A DNA stretch of 64,000 bases, from positions 42,267 to 106,266 of the forward strand of contig JAYODW010000011.1 in NCBI GenBank assembly GCA_038116745.1. The letters are read 5' to 3'. Of the stretch, positions 16,798 through 26,050 are shown one piece after another. Made by a program: the position numbers and the translations under genes. The notes below the pieces were generated by a model. The model was not told the DNA's origin. It searched no databases and was given only the letters and a program-made list of their open reading frames with translations. Source of the DNA: JAYODW01 sp038116745 (lineage in GTDB: Bacteria; Pseudomonadota; Gammaproteobacteria; Ga0077536). Position 1 is the stretch's first letter. Every line of letters begins with the position of its first letter.

Positions 16798-18537
16798 TCA
16801 GGTGGCCGCCTGCGCCTGCACAGCAGCCAGGAGCACGGGCAATGGATGCCGCGCAATGATGGTCTTAACGCCGGCAGCGAGGGCAGCCGCGACGCCGGCG
16901 TCTGATTCGATCGCCCCGCCGCGCACCACGGACCGCCCGTGCAGCAGCTCTGCGAGGCGGGCAGGATCCTCGCCGCCTTCAACGCCGCCGAGGTCGAAAG
17001 CATCGGCGGCTTCAGCGGCAGTCTCCGCCAGCACCGCGATCGGGCTGCGCGCCGCGGCCCAGCCGACCAGCTGCGCCATGCGCGGATCCGCGGTCTCGTC
17101 AGGTGTTTCGACCTCGAGAACGCCGGCGTAGATCTGCCCGCTGTTGGCATCGACCGTCACTATCTGTCCGGCCAGCGCAGTCACGCTCCCACTTCCGCAG
17201 CCGACCAGGCAGGGCACACCGAGCGCACGACCGACCACCGCGGCGTGGGATGTCGAGCCTCCCTGCTCGGTCACTACCGCGGCTGCAGCAATCATGCCGT
17301 GGACGTCCTCCGGGCTGGTGGTGGCACGGGCGAGCACCACCGCCTCGCCGCGGGCATGGCGCGACTCCGCCTCGTCTGAATCCGTCACCACTATCCCCGT
17401 GCCCACACCCTGACAGGCGATTTCACCGCGCGCGAGAACCGTCTGCCCGGCTGCACCGTCCGCTGCGAGCCGTGGCCTGAGCAAGGTCCGCACCTGCTCG
17501 GCGGAAACCCGCGAGAGCGCGGTTGCCTCGTCGATCCGCCCTTCTGCGACCATATCGGCGGCGAAGCGGACGGCCGCCTGCGGCGCGCGCTTCGCCGCCC
17601 GTGACTGCAGCAGAAACAGACTGCCCTGCTGTACGGTGAACTCGATATCCTGTACGTCACCATTTTCGCTTTCCAGCGCGGCGGCGGCGCGCATCAGCTC
17701 CTGGTACACGCCGGGCAGACTGCGTTCCAACGCCGACAGCGGCTCCGGCGTGAACTTACCCGAGACCACATCTTCACCCTGCGCCTGATGCAGATACTCG
17801 CCATAGGGCGCCGGTTCACCGGTGAGCGGGTTGCGGCTGAACAGCACCCCGGTGCCTGAGCGCTCGTCGAGATTGCCGAATACCATCGCCTGAATGGTGA
17901 CTGCCGTGCCCAGGCTGTCGGGGATCGCGTGATGTTTGCGGTAGCGCTTGGCGCGCCGCGAGTTCCAGGAGGCAAACACTGCCTCCACCGCCGCCTGCAG
18001 TTGCTCGCGCGGCGTCGCGGGCACGGCTGCGCCCTCGGCGGCGATTGCCGCCAGCAGGCTGTGCGGATCGTGCACCGGGTCGAGCACCAGTTTCAGGACG
18101 ATGCTCGCATAAAGCTCGAGGAAACGTCGGTGGGTATCACGCGCAAAATCCGGGTCGCCCGCTTCCGCAGCCAGCGCCTGCTCGGTCGCAGCATTGATGC
18201 CGAGATTCAGCACGGTGTCCATCATGCCGGGCATGGAGATCGCAGCCCCGGAGCGGACTGAGACCAGCAGCGGCTTGTGCGTGGCGCCGAGACCACGTCC
18301 GGTCGCCTGCTCCAGCCAGGCCACCGCTTCGTCCAGCTCCTGCGCCAGACCCATGGGGAACTCACCGCCTTCGAGGTAGGCACGACAGGCGTCGGTGGTA
18401 ACCACCACCGCAGGCGGCACCGGCAGCCCCAGACTCTGCATGCGCGCCACCGACCAGGCTTTGCCCCCGATATCCTCGCGCGGCGGCAGGCTCGTGCCGT
18501 CCAGCGCCATGATGAAGCGTCCCAGTTTCTTTCCCAT
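16798..18537 (-). CDS. truncated PPDK-like protein: ATP-grasp plus phosphohistidine domains, no PEP barrel
   Basis: 579 residues; pyruvate phosphate dikinases have about 880. The N-terminal nucleotide-binding part is clearly PPDK-like (KAWSVARMQSLGLPVPP, LLVSVRSGAAISMPGMMDTV, GTGVLFSRNPLTGE, QDIEFTV). The swivelling phosphohistidine domain is present, with H431 in TEQGGSTSHAAVVGRALG. The C-terminal pyruvate/PEP TIM barrel is absent and replaced by about 100 residues of small, alanine-rich sequence. It should therefore form a phosphoenzyme from ATP, but it cannot make PEP alone. It lies 36 bp upstream of accB, so it probably acts on the operon's substrate, by analogy with phenylphosphate synthase. 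I chose the ATG at 18537; a frame to 18588 has no better start. Confidence 0.82.
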   Translation of the reverse strand: MGKKLGRFIMALDGTSLPPREDIGGKAWSVARMQSLGLPVPPAVVVTTDACRAYLEGGEFPMGLAQELDEAVAWLEQATGRGLGATHKPLLVSVRSGAAISMPGMMDTVLNLGINAATEQALAAEAGDPDFARDTHRRFLELYASIVLKLVLDPVHDPHSLLAAIAAEGAAVPATPREQLQAAVEAVFASWNSRRAKRYRKHHAIPDSLGTAVTIQAMVFGNLDERSGTGVLFSRNPLTGEPAPYGEYLHQAQGEDVVSGKFTPEPLSALERSLPGVYQELMRAAAALESENGDVQDIEFTVQQGSLFLLQSRAAKRAPQAAVRFAADMVAEGRIDEATALSRVSAEQVRTLLRPRLAADGAAGQTVLARGEIACQGVGTGIVVTDSDEAESRHARGEAVVLARATTSPEDVHGMIAAAAVVTEQGGSTSHAAVVGRALGVPCLVGCGSGSVTALAGQIVTVDANSGQIYAGVLEVETPDETADPRMAQLVGWAAARSPIAVLAETAAEAADAFDLGGVEGGEDPARLAELLHGRSVVRGGAIESDAGVAAALAAGVKTIIARHPLPVLLAAVQAQAAT

Positions 18538-18706
18538 GATGTTTCCCGTTCCGACGACGGTTCGCTTGACCGCCCGCCATCCCGGCACTCTGCCACCGGG
18601 TCAGGGCGATCCTGGCTGCCAGGCACCGCCCCGTCGCGTGGAGAGCCGTCTCCTCATTTAATACCCGACCGCCCGGCCCGGGTTTGTGATCTTCCGCAGG
18701 CGGCGC

Positions 18707-19945
18707 TCAGGCGCCGATGATGTTGACGCAGGTCACCGCCTCTTCAATGCCGACGATGCCGCCGCCGTTCTGCGCCAGACCGATCCTGGCACCGTCCACC
18801 TGCCGTCCCCCGGCCGCGCCACGCAGCTGCAGCACCAGTTCGTAAATCTGCCCGAGCCCGGTAGCCCCGATAGGATGACCCTTCGATTCCAGCCCCCCCG
18901 AGGGATTGACCGGCAGCCGCCCCCCGAGCGTCGTCTCGCCGCGCTCGGCAGCAGGTCCGCCGTCGCCGAGCGCGCACAGACCAAGCGCCTCCAGCTCGAT
19001 GATTTCACCCATCGCCGTGGCGTCGTGAACCTCCGCCACATCGATGTCTGCCGGGCCCAGTCCGGCCTGGGCATAGGCCTTCTCTCCCGCCAGCCGGCTG
19101 GCATGCTTATCGAATTCCGTGATCGCGCGGTTGCTCCCGGCCTGAATGACGCTCGCCAGCACGCGCGGGGTTTCTTTCCGCGCCTGCTGGAGCCGCTTGA
19201 GTCCAGCGCTGTTGCACACGATCGCCGCAGCCGCGCCGTCGCTGACCGGCGAACACATTGGCAGGGTCAGCGGATACGTAATCGGCGCTGCAGCAAGAAC
19301 CTCGTCGACAGAAAAAGCTTTCTGGTACTGCGACAACGGATTGCCGGTGGAATGCTGGTGGTTTTTCGCGGCAATGGCTGCGAGCTGCTTCTGCGTGGTG
19401 CCGAATTCGCGCATGTGCATGCGACAGAATCCCGCATAAATGTCCATGAATACGCTGTAGGGACGCGGCGAGGTCGAGCCTTCAGGTACTTCGACCCCCT
19501 CCGCCATGGCGGAGAAAAGGGCTTTGCTCTGCTCCACCTCATGCACGTCCCAGGCGCCGTCGAAGGCGCTGAACATGAGGTTTTTGTCGTTAGAGAACAT
19601 TTTTTCCACGCCGATAGCCAGCGCGATATCCGCCGCACCGGCACGGATGTAGTTAACCGCCATGTGGAAAGCGGTACTGGCCGTCGCACAGGCGTTCTCG
19701 ACATTGATCACCGGAACGCCGGAGACGCCGAAAGGACGCAGCGCAATCTCGCCACGAACCATGTCCTGGCCTTCCATGTGGCCCTGTACGCAATTGCCGA
19801 AAAACACCGCTTCCAGCTGCCCGACCTCACACCCGGCATCCTGCAGAGCTGCGTTGAGTGCCTCGCCCGCCAGGTCTTTCAGGCTTCGTTCAAGGTGCTT
19901 GCCGAAATGCGTCATGCTGACGCCGGCGATAAAAACGTCGCTCAT
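18707..19945 (-). CDS. SCP-x-like thiolase / acetyl-CoA acetyltransferase family protein
   Basis: 412 residues of the lipid-transfer-associated thiolase subgroup. The nucleophile is C86 in NVENACATASTAF; HDATAMGEIIELEALGL and NPSGGLESKGHPIGATGLGQ carry the catalytic His residues. The C-terminal active-site loop is AQNGGG where HN(I/L)GG is typical of this subgroup. It may act on branched or sterol-like acyl-CoA side chains, or as a non-degradative synthase. The ATG at 19945 has a strong AGGAAGGGAG site. No DUF35/OB partner gene, often found beside such thiolases, is adjacent. Confidence 0.85.
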   Translation of the reverse strand: MSDVFIAGVSMTHFGKHLERSLKDLAGEALNAALQDAGCEVGQLEAVFFGNCVQGHMEGQDMVRGEIALRPFGVSGVPVINVENACATASTAFHMAVNYIRAGAADIALAIGVEKMFSNDKNLMFSAFDGAWDVHEVEQSKALFSAMAEGVEVPEGSTSPRPYSVFMDIYAGFCRMHMREFGTTQKQLAAIAAKNHQHSTGNPLSQYQKAFSVDEVLAAAPITYPLTLPMCSPVSDGAAAAIVCNSAGLKRLQQARKETPRVLASVIQAGSNRAITEFDKHASRLAGEKAYAQAGLGPADIDVAEVHDATAMGEIIELEALGLCALGDGGPAAERGETTLGGRLPVNPSGGLESKGHPIGATGLGQIYELVLQLRGAAGGRQVDGARIGLAQNGGGIVGIEEAVTCVNIIGA

Positions 19946-20030
19946 GCTCCCTTCCTCATAGCTGTTGCGCCGCCCGGCAGAGCCCGGTCTCCAGGCGGTC
20001 GGCAATGATACCGTTTTGCGCGATCCCCGA

Positions 20031-20792
20031 TCACAGCGTCAGGCCCGCAAGAAACTCGCCCAGCGCGGCTGTAACGGGCTCAGCGGCCTCCACGTTGACA
20101 CCATGCCCGGCCCCGGAGACCACCACCCGGCGGGCACCGGGAATCCGACTTTCCATGTACGCCGTCGCATCCACGAACGGGGTGTCATCGCTGCCGACCA
20201 CGATCAGGGCGGGTACGACGACCGATCGCAGGCTGTCAATCACCGTCGCGTCGACCTGCGTCAGAATCCCGCGTGCCGCCGCAGCCAGACCAGCCGGCGT
20301 GCCAGCCACGCTGATCGCAACCTCGGGTGCGCGGGCACTGCCGTCAAAACCGCGCACAGCGATGCGCTCAGCGCGGGATCGCGCGCGCTCGTTCCAGCGT
20401 GCGCGTGCCTCGTCATTGCGATACCCCGGACCGCAGGCCTGCGCATACAGGGCGCCAACCCGGGTCGGGTGGCGCGCATGGAAAGCCAGCGACATATAGC
20501 CTCCGAGAGAATGACCGCCGATCACCGCCTGTTCCAGCTCAAGGTGATCGAGCAGTGCGAGCAGATCGGCCATCGTATGTTCGTGGGTGAACTGCGCATC
20601 ATCCATCGGGCATTGCGTCCGGCCATGCCCCCGCATGTCCCAGGTGATGAACCGATAGCGGTCACCAAGAACGTCAATCTGCGGCCGCCACATCTCGCCG
20701 GATGCGCCGAAGCCGTGAGTCAGGAGGACCGGCAGGCCGGTGCCGCTGTCGCTGTAGTGCAGACGTGCTGCGTCTCTGTCGAGCCATGCCAT
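20031..20792 (-). CDS. alpha/beta-fold hydrolase
   Basis: 253 residues with the canonical hydrolase plan: LLTHGFGASGEMW near the oxyanion hole, nucleophile Ser in IGGHSLGGYMS, an Asp in VVGSDDTPF and the catalytic His in VSGAGHGVNVE. Such enzymes include 3-oxoadipate enol-lactonases, C-C hydrolases and esterases; nothing here fixes the substrate. The GGAGGAATGACCC before the ATG overlaps the stop of the DUF938 gene, so the two are one transcript. Confidence 0.88.
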   Translation of the reverse strand: MAWLDRDAARLHYSDSGTGLPVLLTHGFGASGEMWRPQIDVLGDRYRFITWDMRGHGRTQCPMDDAQFTHEHTMADLLALLDHLELEQAVIGGHSLGGYMSLAFHARHPTRVGALYAQACGPGYRNDEARARWNERARSRAERIAVRGFDGSARAPEVAISVAGTPAGLAAAARGILTQVDATVIDSLRSVVVPALIVVGSDDTPFVDATAYMESRIPGARRVVVSGAGHGVNVEAAEPVTAALGEFLAGLTL

Positions 20793-20795
20793 GGG

Positions 20796-21437
20796 TCATT
20801 CCTCCTCGGCGTCATCGGCAAGGACCGCTGCAGCCGCGCCGGCTTTGCGCCATACCAGCAGGCGATTGTTAGCCGGCATGGCACGGTCCTCCAATAACCG
20901 CAAACCAGCGGCAGCAGCCAGGGCGCAGACCGCCTCGCGATCGCGGATGGCATAAGCCGGGTTTTCAGCAGCAAGCCAGGCATCCAGACGCCGGTTGCCT
21001 TCGCTGGTGTAGCGCCCTTCCTCGTTGAACGGACCATAAACCACGAGCAGCCCCTGGTCACACAGCGCCCGCGTGCAGCCGCTCATGAATACCGGCACCG
21101 CTTCCCAGGGCATGAAATGAAGCATGTTGGCGCTGTAGATGGCGTCCCAGGAGCCACCCGGCCAGGCAGCGGCTTCCTGGGCCACATCCAGCACCACCGG
21201 CGGCAGCAGGTTGGCCAGCGCGCTCTCTTCAACCCAGGCGCGGATCCCGGGCAGGCATTCAGGCAGATCGCTGCACTGCCAGACCACCCCGGGCAAAGCA
21301 GCGGCGAAATGCACCGCGTGCTGGCCGCTACCGGCGCCGACCTCGAGCACGCGCGCCGGTACGCAAAGGTAAGCGCGCAGCGCTTCGAGGATCGGGCCCT
21401 TGTTGCGCTCGGCGGCGGGGAAAAACGGTTTCGTCAT
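20796..21437 (-). CDS. DUF938 SAM-dependent methyltransferase-like protein
   Basis: 213 residues from the ATG at 21437. It opens with the family signature PFFPAAERNKGPILEAL, followed by motif I VLEVGAGSGQHAVHF and IYSANMLHFMPWEAV, and ends with LEDRAMPANNRLLVWRK. The DUF938 family is Rossmann-type and presumed to be SAM-dependent; its function is unknown. Upstream, a frame continues to 21494 without family similarity. It starts the transcript that reads into the hydrolase gene and is divergent from a PhyH gene. Confidence 0.85.
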   Translation of the reverse strand: MTKPFFPAAERNKGPILEALRAYLCVPARVLEVGAGSGQHAVHFAAALPGVVWQCSDLPECLPGIRAWVEESALANLLPPVVLDVAQEAAAWPGGSWDAIYSANMLHFMPWEAVPVFMSGCTRALCDQGLLVVYGPFNEEGRYTSEGNRRLDAWLAAENPAYAIRDREAVCALAAAAGLRLLEDRAMPANNRLLVWRKAGAAAAVLADDAEEE

Positions 21438-21497
21438 GCGCGGCCGCCGGCTGTCGGCCTTGGTGGTACGCGCCCCGCACCTCGCCTCCGGCATCTT

Positions 21498-21525
21498 TTG
21501 AGTTCGAACATCACCGCATCATAAT
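21498..21525 (+). promoter_or_regulatory. sigma70-like promoter for the PhyH gene
   Basis: TTGAGT (-35) and CATAAT (-10) are separated by 16 bp in the divergent intergenic region, ending 30 bp before the PhyH start codon. They match the consensus at 4 and 5 of 6 positions. Placement upstream of the only plus-strand gene here supports it; there is no experimental evidence. Confidence 0.45.
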
Positions 21526-21554
21526 GAGGTCGTGGCCGCGAACGGAGGTGTCCC

Positions 21555-22721
21555 ATGGTTCTCAGCGCGCAACGTGACGACGTTCATACCCATTTTGGCG
21601 AGCGGGAAGATGCGATGCAGAGCTATCTGCGCGCCGGCGAGGATCGCGCCATGTCCCTCGGCAACCGCGGTCCCATCCGTTTCGACTCCGCAGGCAATGT
21701 TGAGCAATCCATCCTGGATGCCTACTGGAAAACCGGGTTCTATGTTTTCACTGATGTGCTGCAACAGGACGAGCTCGATGACATCGAGCGGGATCTGAAC
21801 GAACTTCTCGAGCACATTCCGGCGCACGAGGGCGCCGCGGTCGACCGCCACGGCCGCCCCGCCTGGGGGTACGGCAGCGCAGCACCGACCTGTTTCTGGG
21901 CGCGCCCGCTGAGTGATCCCTTCGGCGGCACCGCACTCGCCAACGGCCGTCATCCGGCACGCATGTTTGAACCTGATCCGGGGACAGATGCCCCGGAGAA
22001 AGTCATGTACCTCATGCTGGGCACGCTGCAGTTCTCCGACGCCTGCCTGCGTCTGTACGGGCATCCCGACCTGCTGCGCGTTGCGGCGGCAGTCAACGGC
22101 CCGGATTTCACCCCGTTCAATGAAGGAGTCTGGTTTAAAGGTCCTGGCCAGGGCGCTTCCGTCGCCTGGCATCAGGACGGGGTGACCCACTGGGACAGCC
22201 CGACGCTGGACGCGGGCACGCACGGCTTTAATTTCATGGCCCAGCTGTACGGCTGCACGGCGGCAAACGGCGTCTGGGTCCTGCCGGGTTCGCACGCGCA
22301 TGGTCGGGTCGATATCAAGGCGCTGGTCGATGCCTGCGGCTCTGACCGCCTGCCCGACGCGGTGCCCATGATCTGTGCGCCCGGGGACGTCGCTATCTGC
22401 AACCGCCAGACCGTGCACGGCTCCTTTGCCAACACGAGTCAGAACACCAGGGTGACTTTGAATTTCGGCTTCCACCGCCGCGCCTCCGTGCTCAACGTCA
22501 CGGCTGGCGGCGTACACAACGCTGTCGCTACGTATGACGAAAACCGCGTCCGCACGCGCTCGCATCTCATCGCCTACGGCATCGATGCGCGGCAGCAGCG
22601 CTACCCGGATGAGGTCCCTTACAGCTACGCGCCTCTGGCCGAGTCGATGGATGCCCTGCGCTGGAACGACGCCGCCCGAAGTTCCATACGGGATTACAAC
22701 CTGCTCGACCTGAGCATCTGA
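21555..22721 (+). CDS. phytanoyl-CoA dioxygenase-family oxygenase
   Basis: 388 residues, larger than typical PhyH proteins (about 250-300). Iron ligands are visible as VAWHQDGVTHW (HxD) and the distal His in NRQTVHGSFANTS; the 2-oxoglutarate-binding Arg is in NTRVTLNFGFHRR. The N-terminus contains YWKTGFYVFTDVLQQDEL. A GGAGGT site lies 6 bp before the ATG. Substrate unknown. It is preceded by a plausible promoter and followed 20 bp later by the convergent RND gene, so it is probably monocistronic. Confidence 0.86.
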   Translation: MVLSAQRDDVHTHFGEREDAMQSYLRAGEDRAMSLGNRGPIRFDSAGNVEQSILDAYWKTGFYVFTDVLQQDELDDIERDLNELLEHIPAHEGAAVDRHGRPAWGYGSAAPTCFWARPLSDPFGGTALANGRHPARMFEPDPGTDAPEKVMYLMLGTLQFSDACLRLYGHPDLLRVAAAVNGPDFTPFNEGVWFKGPGQGASVAWHQDGVTHWDSPTLDAGTHGFNFMAQLYGCTAANGVWVLPGSHAHGRVDIKALVDACGSDRLPDAVPMICAPGDVAICNRQTVHGSFANTSQNTRVTLNFGFHRRASVLNVTAGGVHNAVATYDENRVRTRSHLIAYGIDARQQRYPDEVPYSYAPLAESMDALRWNDAARSSIRDYNLLDLSI

Positions 22722-22741
22722 CTGCTCCGGCGTGCTCGCTC

Positions 22742-25042
22742 TCAACGCCGCGCCCGGGGCGCGGTATCTCCCGCTTGCCCGGCGATGCCACCCACCCAGG
22801 CCAGCGCCGGAGACACGCTGAGATCCAGGATCCACGCGATAACCAGCGTCGCCGCGGCCAGCATGCCAAATTCTCCCTGTGCGATGAGCTCTCCGCTCAG
22901 CAGGGTGGCGAAGCCAGCGGCAAGCCCCAGCGTGGATAAGGTCACAGGACGGATAACCCCATCGAGCGCCTCTGTAATGGCGGCCTGACCCTTGAGGCCT
23001 CTCGCGACCTCCCTGCGCAGACGCAGAAAAAAATGGACGCTGTCATCCACCGCAATCCCCAGCACTGCGGCGGCCACCAGACTGGTGGTGAGATTGAGGG
23101 TCATGCCGCTGAGCCCGAGCAGGCCGAAGAACGCCAGTATGGGAAGAACGTTGGGAATCATGACCAGAAGCGCAATGCGAACCGAGCGGAACACCCCCAG
23201 CACCACCAGCGAGATAGGTAGAAACGCCAGCAGCAGACTCGTCAGCTGTCCGCGGGTAACCGCATCAATTGTGCGGGAGATCAGGCAGGAGCTACCCGTC
23301 ACGGCGCCGCGCAGATCTGCCGGCAGGGTCTGCAGCCGCGTTTCGATCCGCGCTACCAGTGCATTCAATGTTGCGCTCTCGATCACGTGCAGCCGAACCT
23401 GCAGCAGGGTGCTGCGATAGTCGGCGTCAGCGAATCGGCGGGCGTCCTCGCTGCCACCCAGCAGAAGCAGATGTCGCGCGACCCCGGCCGAGGGCGGCAC
23501 CGGGTCGGCATCGACCAGGTCCGGCGCCAGCGCTTTTTCGAGCTCGCCCAGGTAGTCAACCAGCGAATACACACCCCCGACCTCGGGCTGCTGCATCAGC
23601 CAGACTTCGAGGTCCCGCACCGCGGTGAGGTTATCGGGCTCATGGAAGGCGTTCTCGCGATCGGCCTCAATCAGGATCTGCAGCGGCACGGCCCCGGAAA
23701 ACATCTCGCCCAGCTGCGCGAAGTTACGGCGCAGCGTTGACTCCTCGGCGAAATTCTCCAGATAGTCGGTGCCCACCCTGACCTGGCTCGCACCGGCCGC
23801 GGCCAGCAGACTCAGAGCGCTCGCGGCCACCAGCAGCGCCCTGCCGTGATTAACCGCCAGACGGCTGAGCGCTACGGCCCCGCGCCGGCGGGATACAGAC
23901 GCGCTGCCGTCCTGTTTCCCGGGGACACGGCGCAGGCCAAGCGGCACCACGGTCAGGGCGCTGAACCAGGCGAGCAGGGTCCCTGTGCTGGCAAACAGGC
24001 CGAACACCCGGATTGAATCAATCGCGCTGGTCATCAGCGCAGCAAACCCGAGCGCAGTTGTCCAGGCGGTCAGCGTGATGGGCGCCCAGGTCTCATCCAG
24101 GGTCCGCCGCAGACGTGCGTCCGGAGCGGCTGCGTCGTGTGGTTGCCGGTCAAACTCGGCGACCACATGCATCGCATAGGCAAAACCAACGACATAGATC
24201 GTGGGAGGCAGGATGACCGTGACGTAATTCAGGGTGTGTCCAGTTGCGATGAACAGTGCCAGGGTCCCCGCGACGGCAAGCGTGTTAGCGCTCAGAGGAA
24301 GCAGCACACCGTGGAGATGCCGGAATGCTCCGGCAGCAATGAGCAGGGTCACGAGCATGGCGAGCGGCATACCCCGGAAGAGATCGACCAGCAGCAGCCG
24401 AGAGATCTCAAGCCGCGCATACAGCGGGCCTGATAGGAACGAATCAACGCCTGCAGGGGACCTGGACGCGGACAACGCTTCTATCTGCTGCACAACGGGA
24501 ATCAAATCCCGCGCCGACAGCGCCGCCGAAAAATGGACAGCGATGACCGCGCCATCGCCCTGCCGGGCGATCAGATACCCAGCGTTCAACGGATCGGCAC
24601 GCGCAGCTTGCGCAATCAGCTGCGCCTCGGCAGATGAATCGGGGAGCCTGGCGAGGTAGGCACCCACGTCGGTAACGTCCTCGTCAGCAACGATGTGCAA
24701 CGCCGTCGCCAGGCTCTCGACCCGCTCGACACCGGCCAATCGCTCAACCTCACGAGCGAGGGCTTTAAAGCCTCGCAGTCCTTGCGGCGTGAACAACTCC
24801 GGACCAGTCCACGCGACAAGGAGAACGTCGTCACTGTCGTAGCGCTCGCGGACGGTCTCGAAAAGATCGAGTTCCGGGCCGTGCCGTGGCAGCAATCCGC
24901 GGATTGACGGATCGACCTCGAGCGCCGCCTGCCCCGCTGGAAAGTTCCAGAGGGTCGTGAAGGCGGTGACGAAGGCAATGAGCAACCCGAGCAGGGTCCA
25001 GCGCGGGTGGTCCAGCAACCAGTGAAAAGGCCGCAGATACAT
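22742..25042 (-). CDS. RND-superfamily (MMPL-type) exporter
   Basis: 766 residues with the duplicated RND layout: one N-terminal transmembrane helix, a large periplasmic loop, helices 2-6, then a second loop and helices 8-12. The helix-4-like segments TGHTLNYVTVILPPTIYVVGF and LGIAVDDSVHFFLRLRREV correspond to the SSD/MMPL repeats; the second carries acidic residues in GIAVDDS, as in proton relay sites. Such pumps export lipids, hopanoids or similar hydrophobic compounds. A LolA-like gene lies 90 bp upstream on the same strand, a common pairing. No ribosome-binding site is obvious before its ATG. Confidence 0.88.
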   Translation of the reverse strand: MYLRPFHWLLDHPRWTLLGLLIAFVTAFTTLWNFPAGQAALEVDPSIRGLLPRHGPELDLFETVRERYDSDDVLLVAWTGPELFTPQGLRGFKALAREVERLAGVERVESLATALHIVADEDVTDVGAYLARLPDSSAEAQLIAQAARADPLNAGYLIARQGDGAVIAVHFSAALSARDLIPVVQQIEALSASRSPAGVDSFLSGPLYARLEISRLLLVDLFRGMPLAMLVTLLIAAGAFRHLHGVLLPLSANTLAVAGTLALFIATGHTLNYVTVILPPTIYVVGFAYAMHVVAEFDRQPHDAAAPDARLRRTLDETWAPITLTAWTTALGFAALMTSAIDSIRVFGLFASTGTLLAWFSALTVVPLGLRRVPGKQDGSASVSRRRGAVALSRLAVNHGRALLVAASALSLLAAAGASQVRVGTDYLENFAEESTLRRNFAQLGEMFSGAVPLQILIEADRENAFHEPDNLTAVRDLEVWLMQQPEVGGVYSLVDYLGELEKALAPDLVDADPVPPSAGVARHLLLLGGSEDARRFADADYRSTLLQVRLHVIESATLNALVARIETRLQTLPADLRGAVTGSSCLISRTIDAVTRGQLTSLLLAFLPISLVVLGVFRSVRIALLVMIPNVLPILAFFGLLGLSGMTLNLTTSLVAAAVLGIAVDDSVHFFLRLRREVARGLKGQAAITEALDGVIRPVTLSTLGLAAGFATLLSGELIAQGEFGMLAAATLVIAWILDLSVSPALAWVGGIAGQAGDTAPRARR

Positions 25043-25132
25043 TGAGCTGATCAGCGCGGATTCAGAACCGCCCGGCAGTGGGCTGATGGGCGGCAGGTGA
25101 CAGCCAGCTGCGCCGGAGACATTCGAATCAGC

Positions 25133-25972
25133 TCAGTTACCGCGCTTCAATGCCGCTTCCTCAAACAGGTACGCGTCAAGTTCCGGATCGATCACAACCT
25201 CGAGCACCTCAAACAGCGTGCGCGTTCCCAGCAGATGATCCTGCATGGTGGTTCGATAGGGCACCCAGTGACCGTCGACATCCGTGATGCTCTCCCGTTC
25301 GACCCGCAGCTGCTTACGCAGGGTCCCGTTATGCGCGATGAAATCCGTACGGACGGGCAGACAGAAAGCCTGATCGACGAAGAAACGCAGCAGGCTGTAG
25401 TGGGATTCGCTGTCTTCCTTGATGGTTTCCAGAACGTAGGCAGGCGCTCCGTCGAGCGCGATATCGTCGACGCGTTCGACCTGCTCACGCTCGTCTACCC
25501 GGTAGTAGTAGGAAAAGTCTTCGTACGTGAAATCTGTCCCGAGGATGGAGCCGAAGAAAGATTCGCCCGTGACGCGTCGCACCCGCTTCAGTTTCGGCGA
25601 GTAGGTTACATAGGACGTCGTGTTGCGGTGAGCGTCGTCGTTAATCAGAACCGCAACGCCTTTGTCATCTATCGGCTCCAGCACGCGCACAAGCACCCGG
25701 GAGTCATTCGTGTCGGAGCGTCGCCAGAAAACCTCACGGATAGATTCGCGATAAGCGCCCTGTGAACCATGAACCTCGACCCGCTGTGTCATTGACAGGG
25801 TCGAGGCAGGCAAGGCGCGGTCGGCACACGCGCGCACCTCTGCATCCTCAATGCGGGAGGTATCGAAAGCGCTCACGTTGAGCGACATGAACAGGACAAA
25901 AACACCTGGGAGCCACCGGCGCTGCAGCAGGCAGGCAAAAAACTCAGCGCCAGGTCGCTTGGGTCGGTACAC
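25133..25972 (-). CDS. outer-membrane lipoprotein-sorting (LolA-like) protein
   Basis: 279 residues. The N-terminus is a signal sequence: basic MYRPKRPGAEFF, a hydrophobic stretch WLPGVFVLFMSLNVSAF, and likely cleavage after VSA. The mature part resembles the family of periplasmic LolA/LolB-fold proteins annotated as outer membrane lipoprotein-sorting proteins, with FWRRSDTNDSRVLVRVLEP and RVTGESFFGSILGTDFTYED. The start is GTG with GGGGAAAG about 3 bp upstream. Paired with an RND exporter, it probably receives the exported lipid in the periplasm. Confidence 0.82.
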   Translation of the reverse strand: MYRPKRPGAEFFACLLQRRWLPGVFVLFMSLNVSAFDTSRIEDAEVRACADRALPASTLSMTQRVEVHGSQGAYRESIREVFWRRSDTNDSRVLVRVLEPIDDKGVAVLINDDAHRNTTSYVTYSPKLKRVRRVTGESFFGSILGTDFTYEDFSYYYRVDEREQVERVDDIALDGAPAYVLETIKEDSESHYSLLRFFVDQAFCLPVRTDFIAHNGTLRKQLRVERESITDVDGHWVPYRTTMQDHLLGTRTLFEVLEVVIDPELDAYLFEEAALKRGN

Positions 25973-26050
25973 AGCTTTCCCCGTGCAAAAACCAGGAAAC
26001 TAACAATCCCTGTCAGGAACTGCCATCGCAACCAGCGCGCCGCAGACCGC

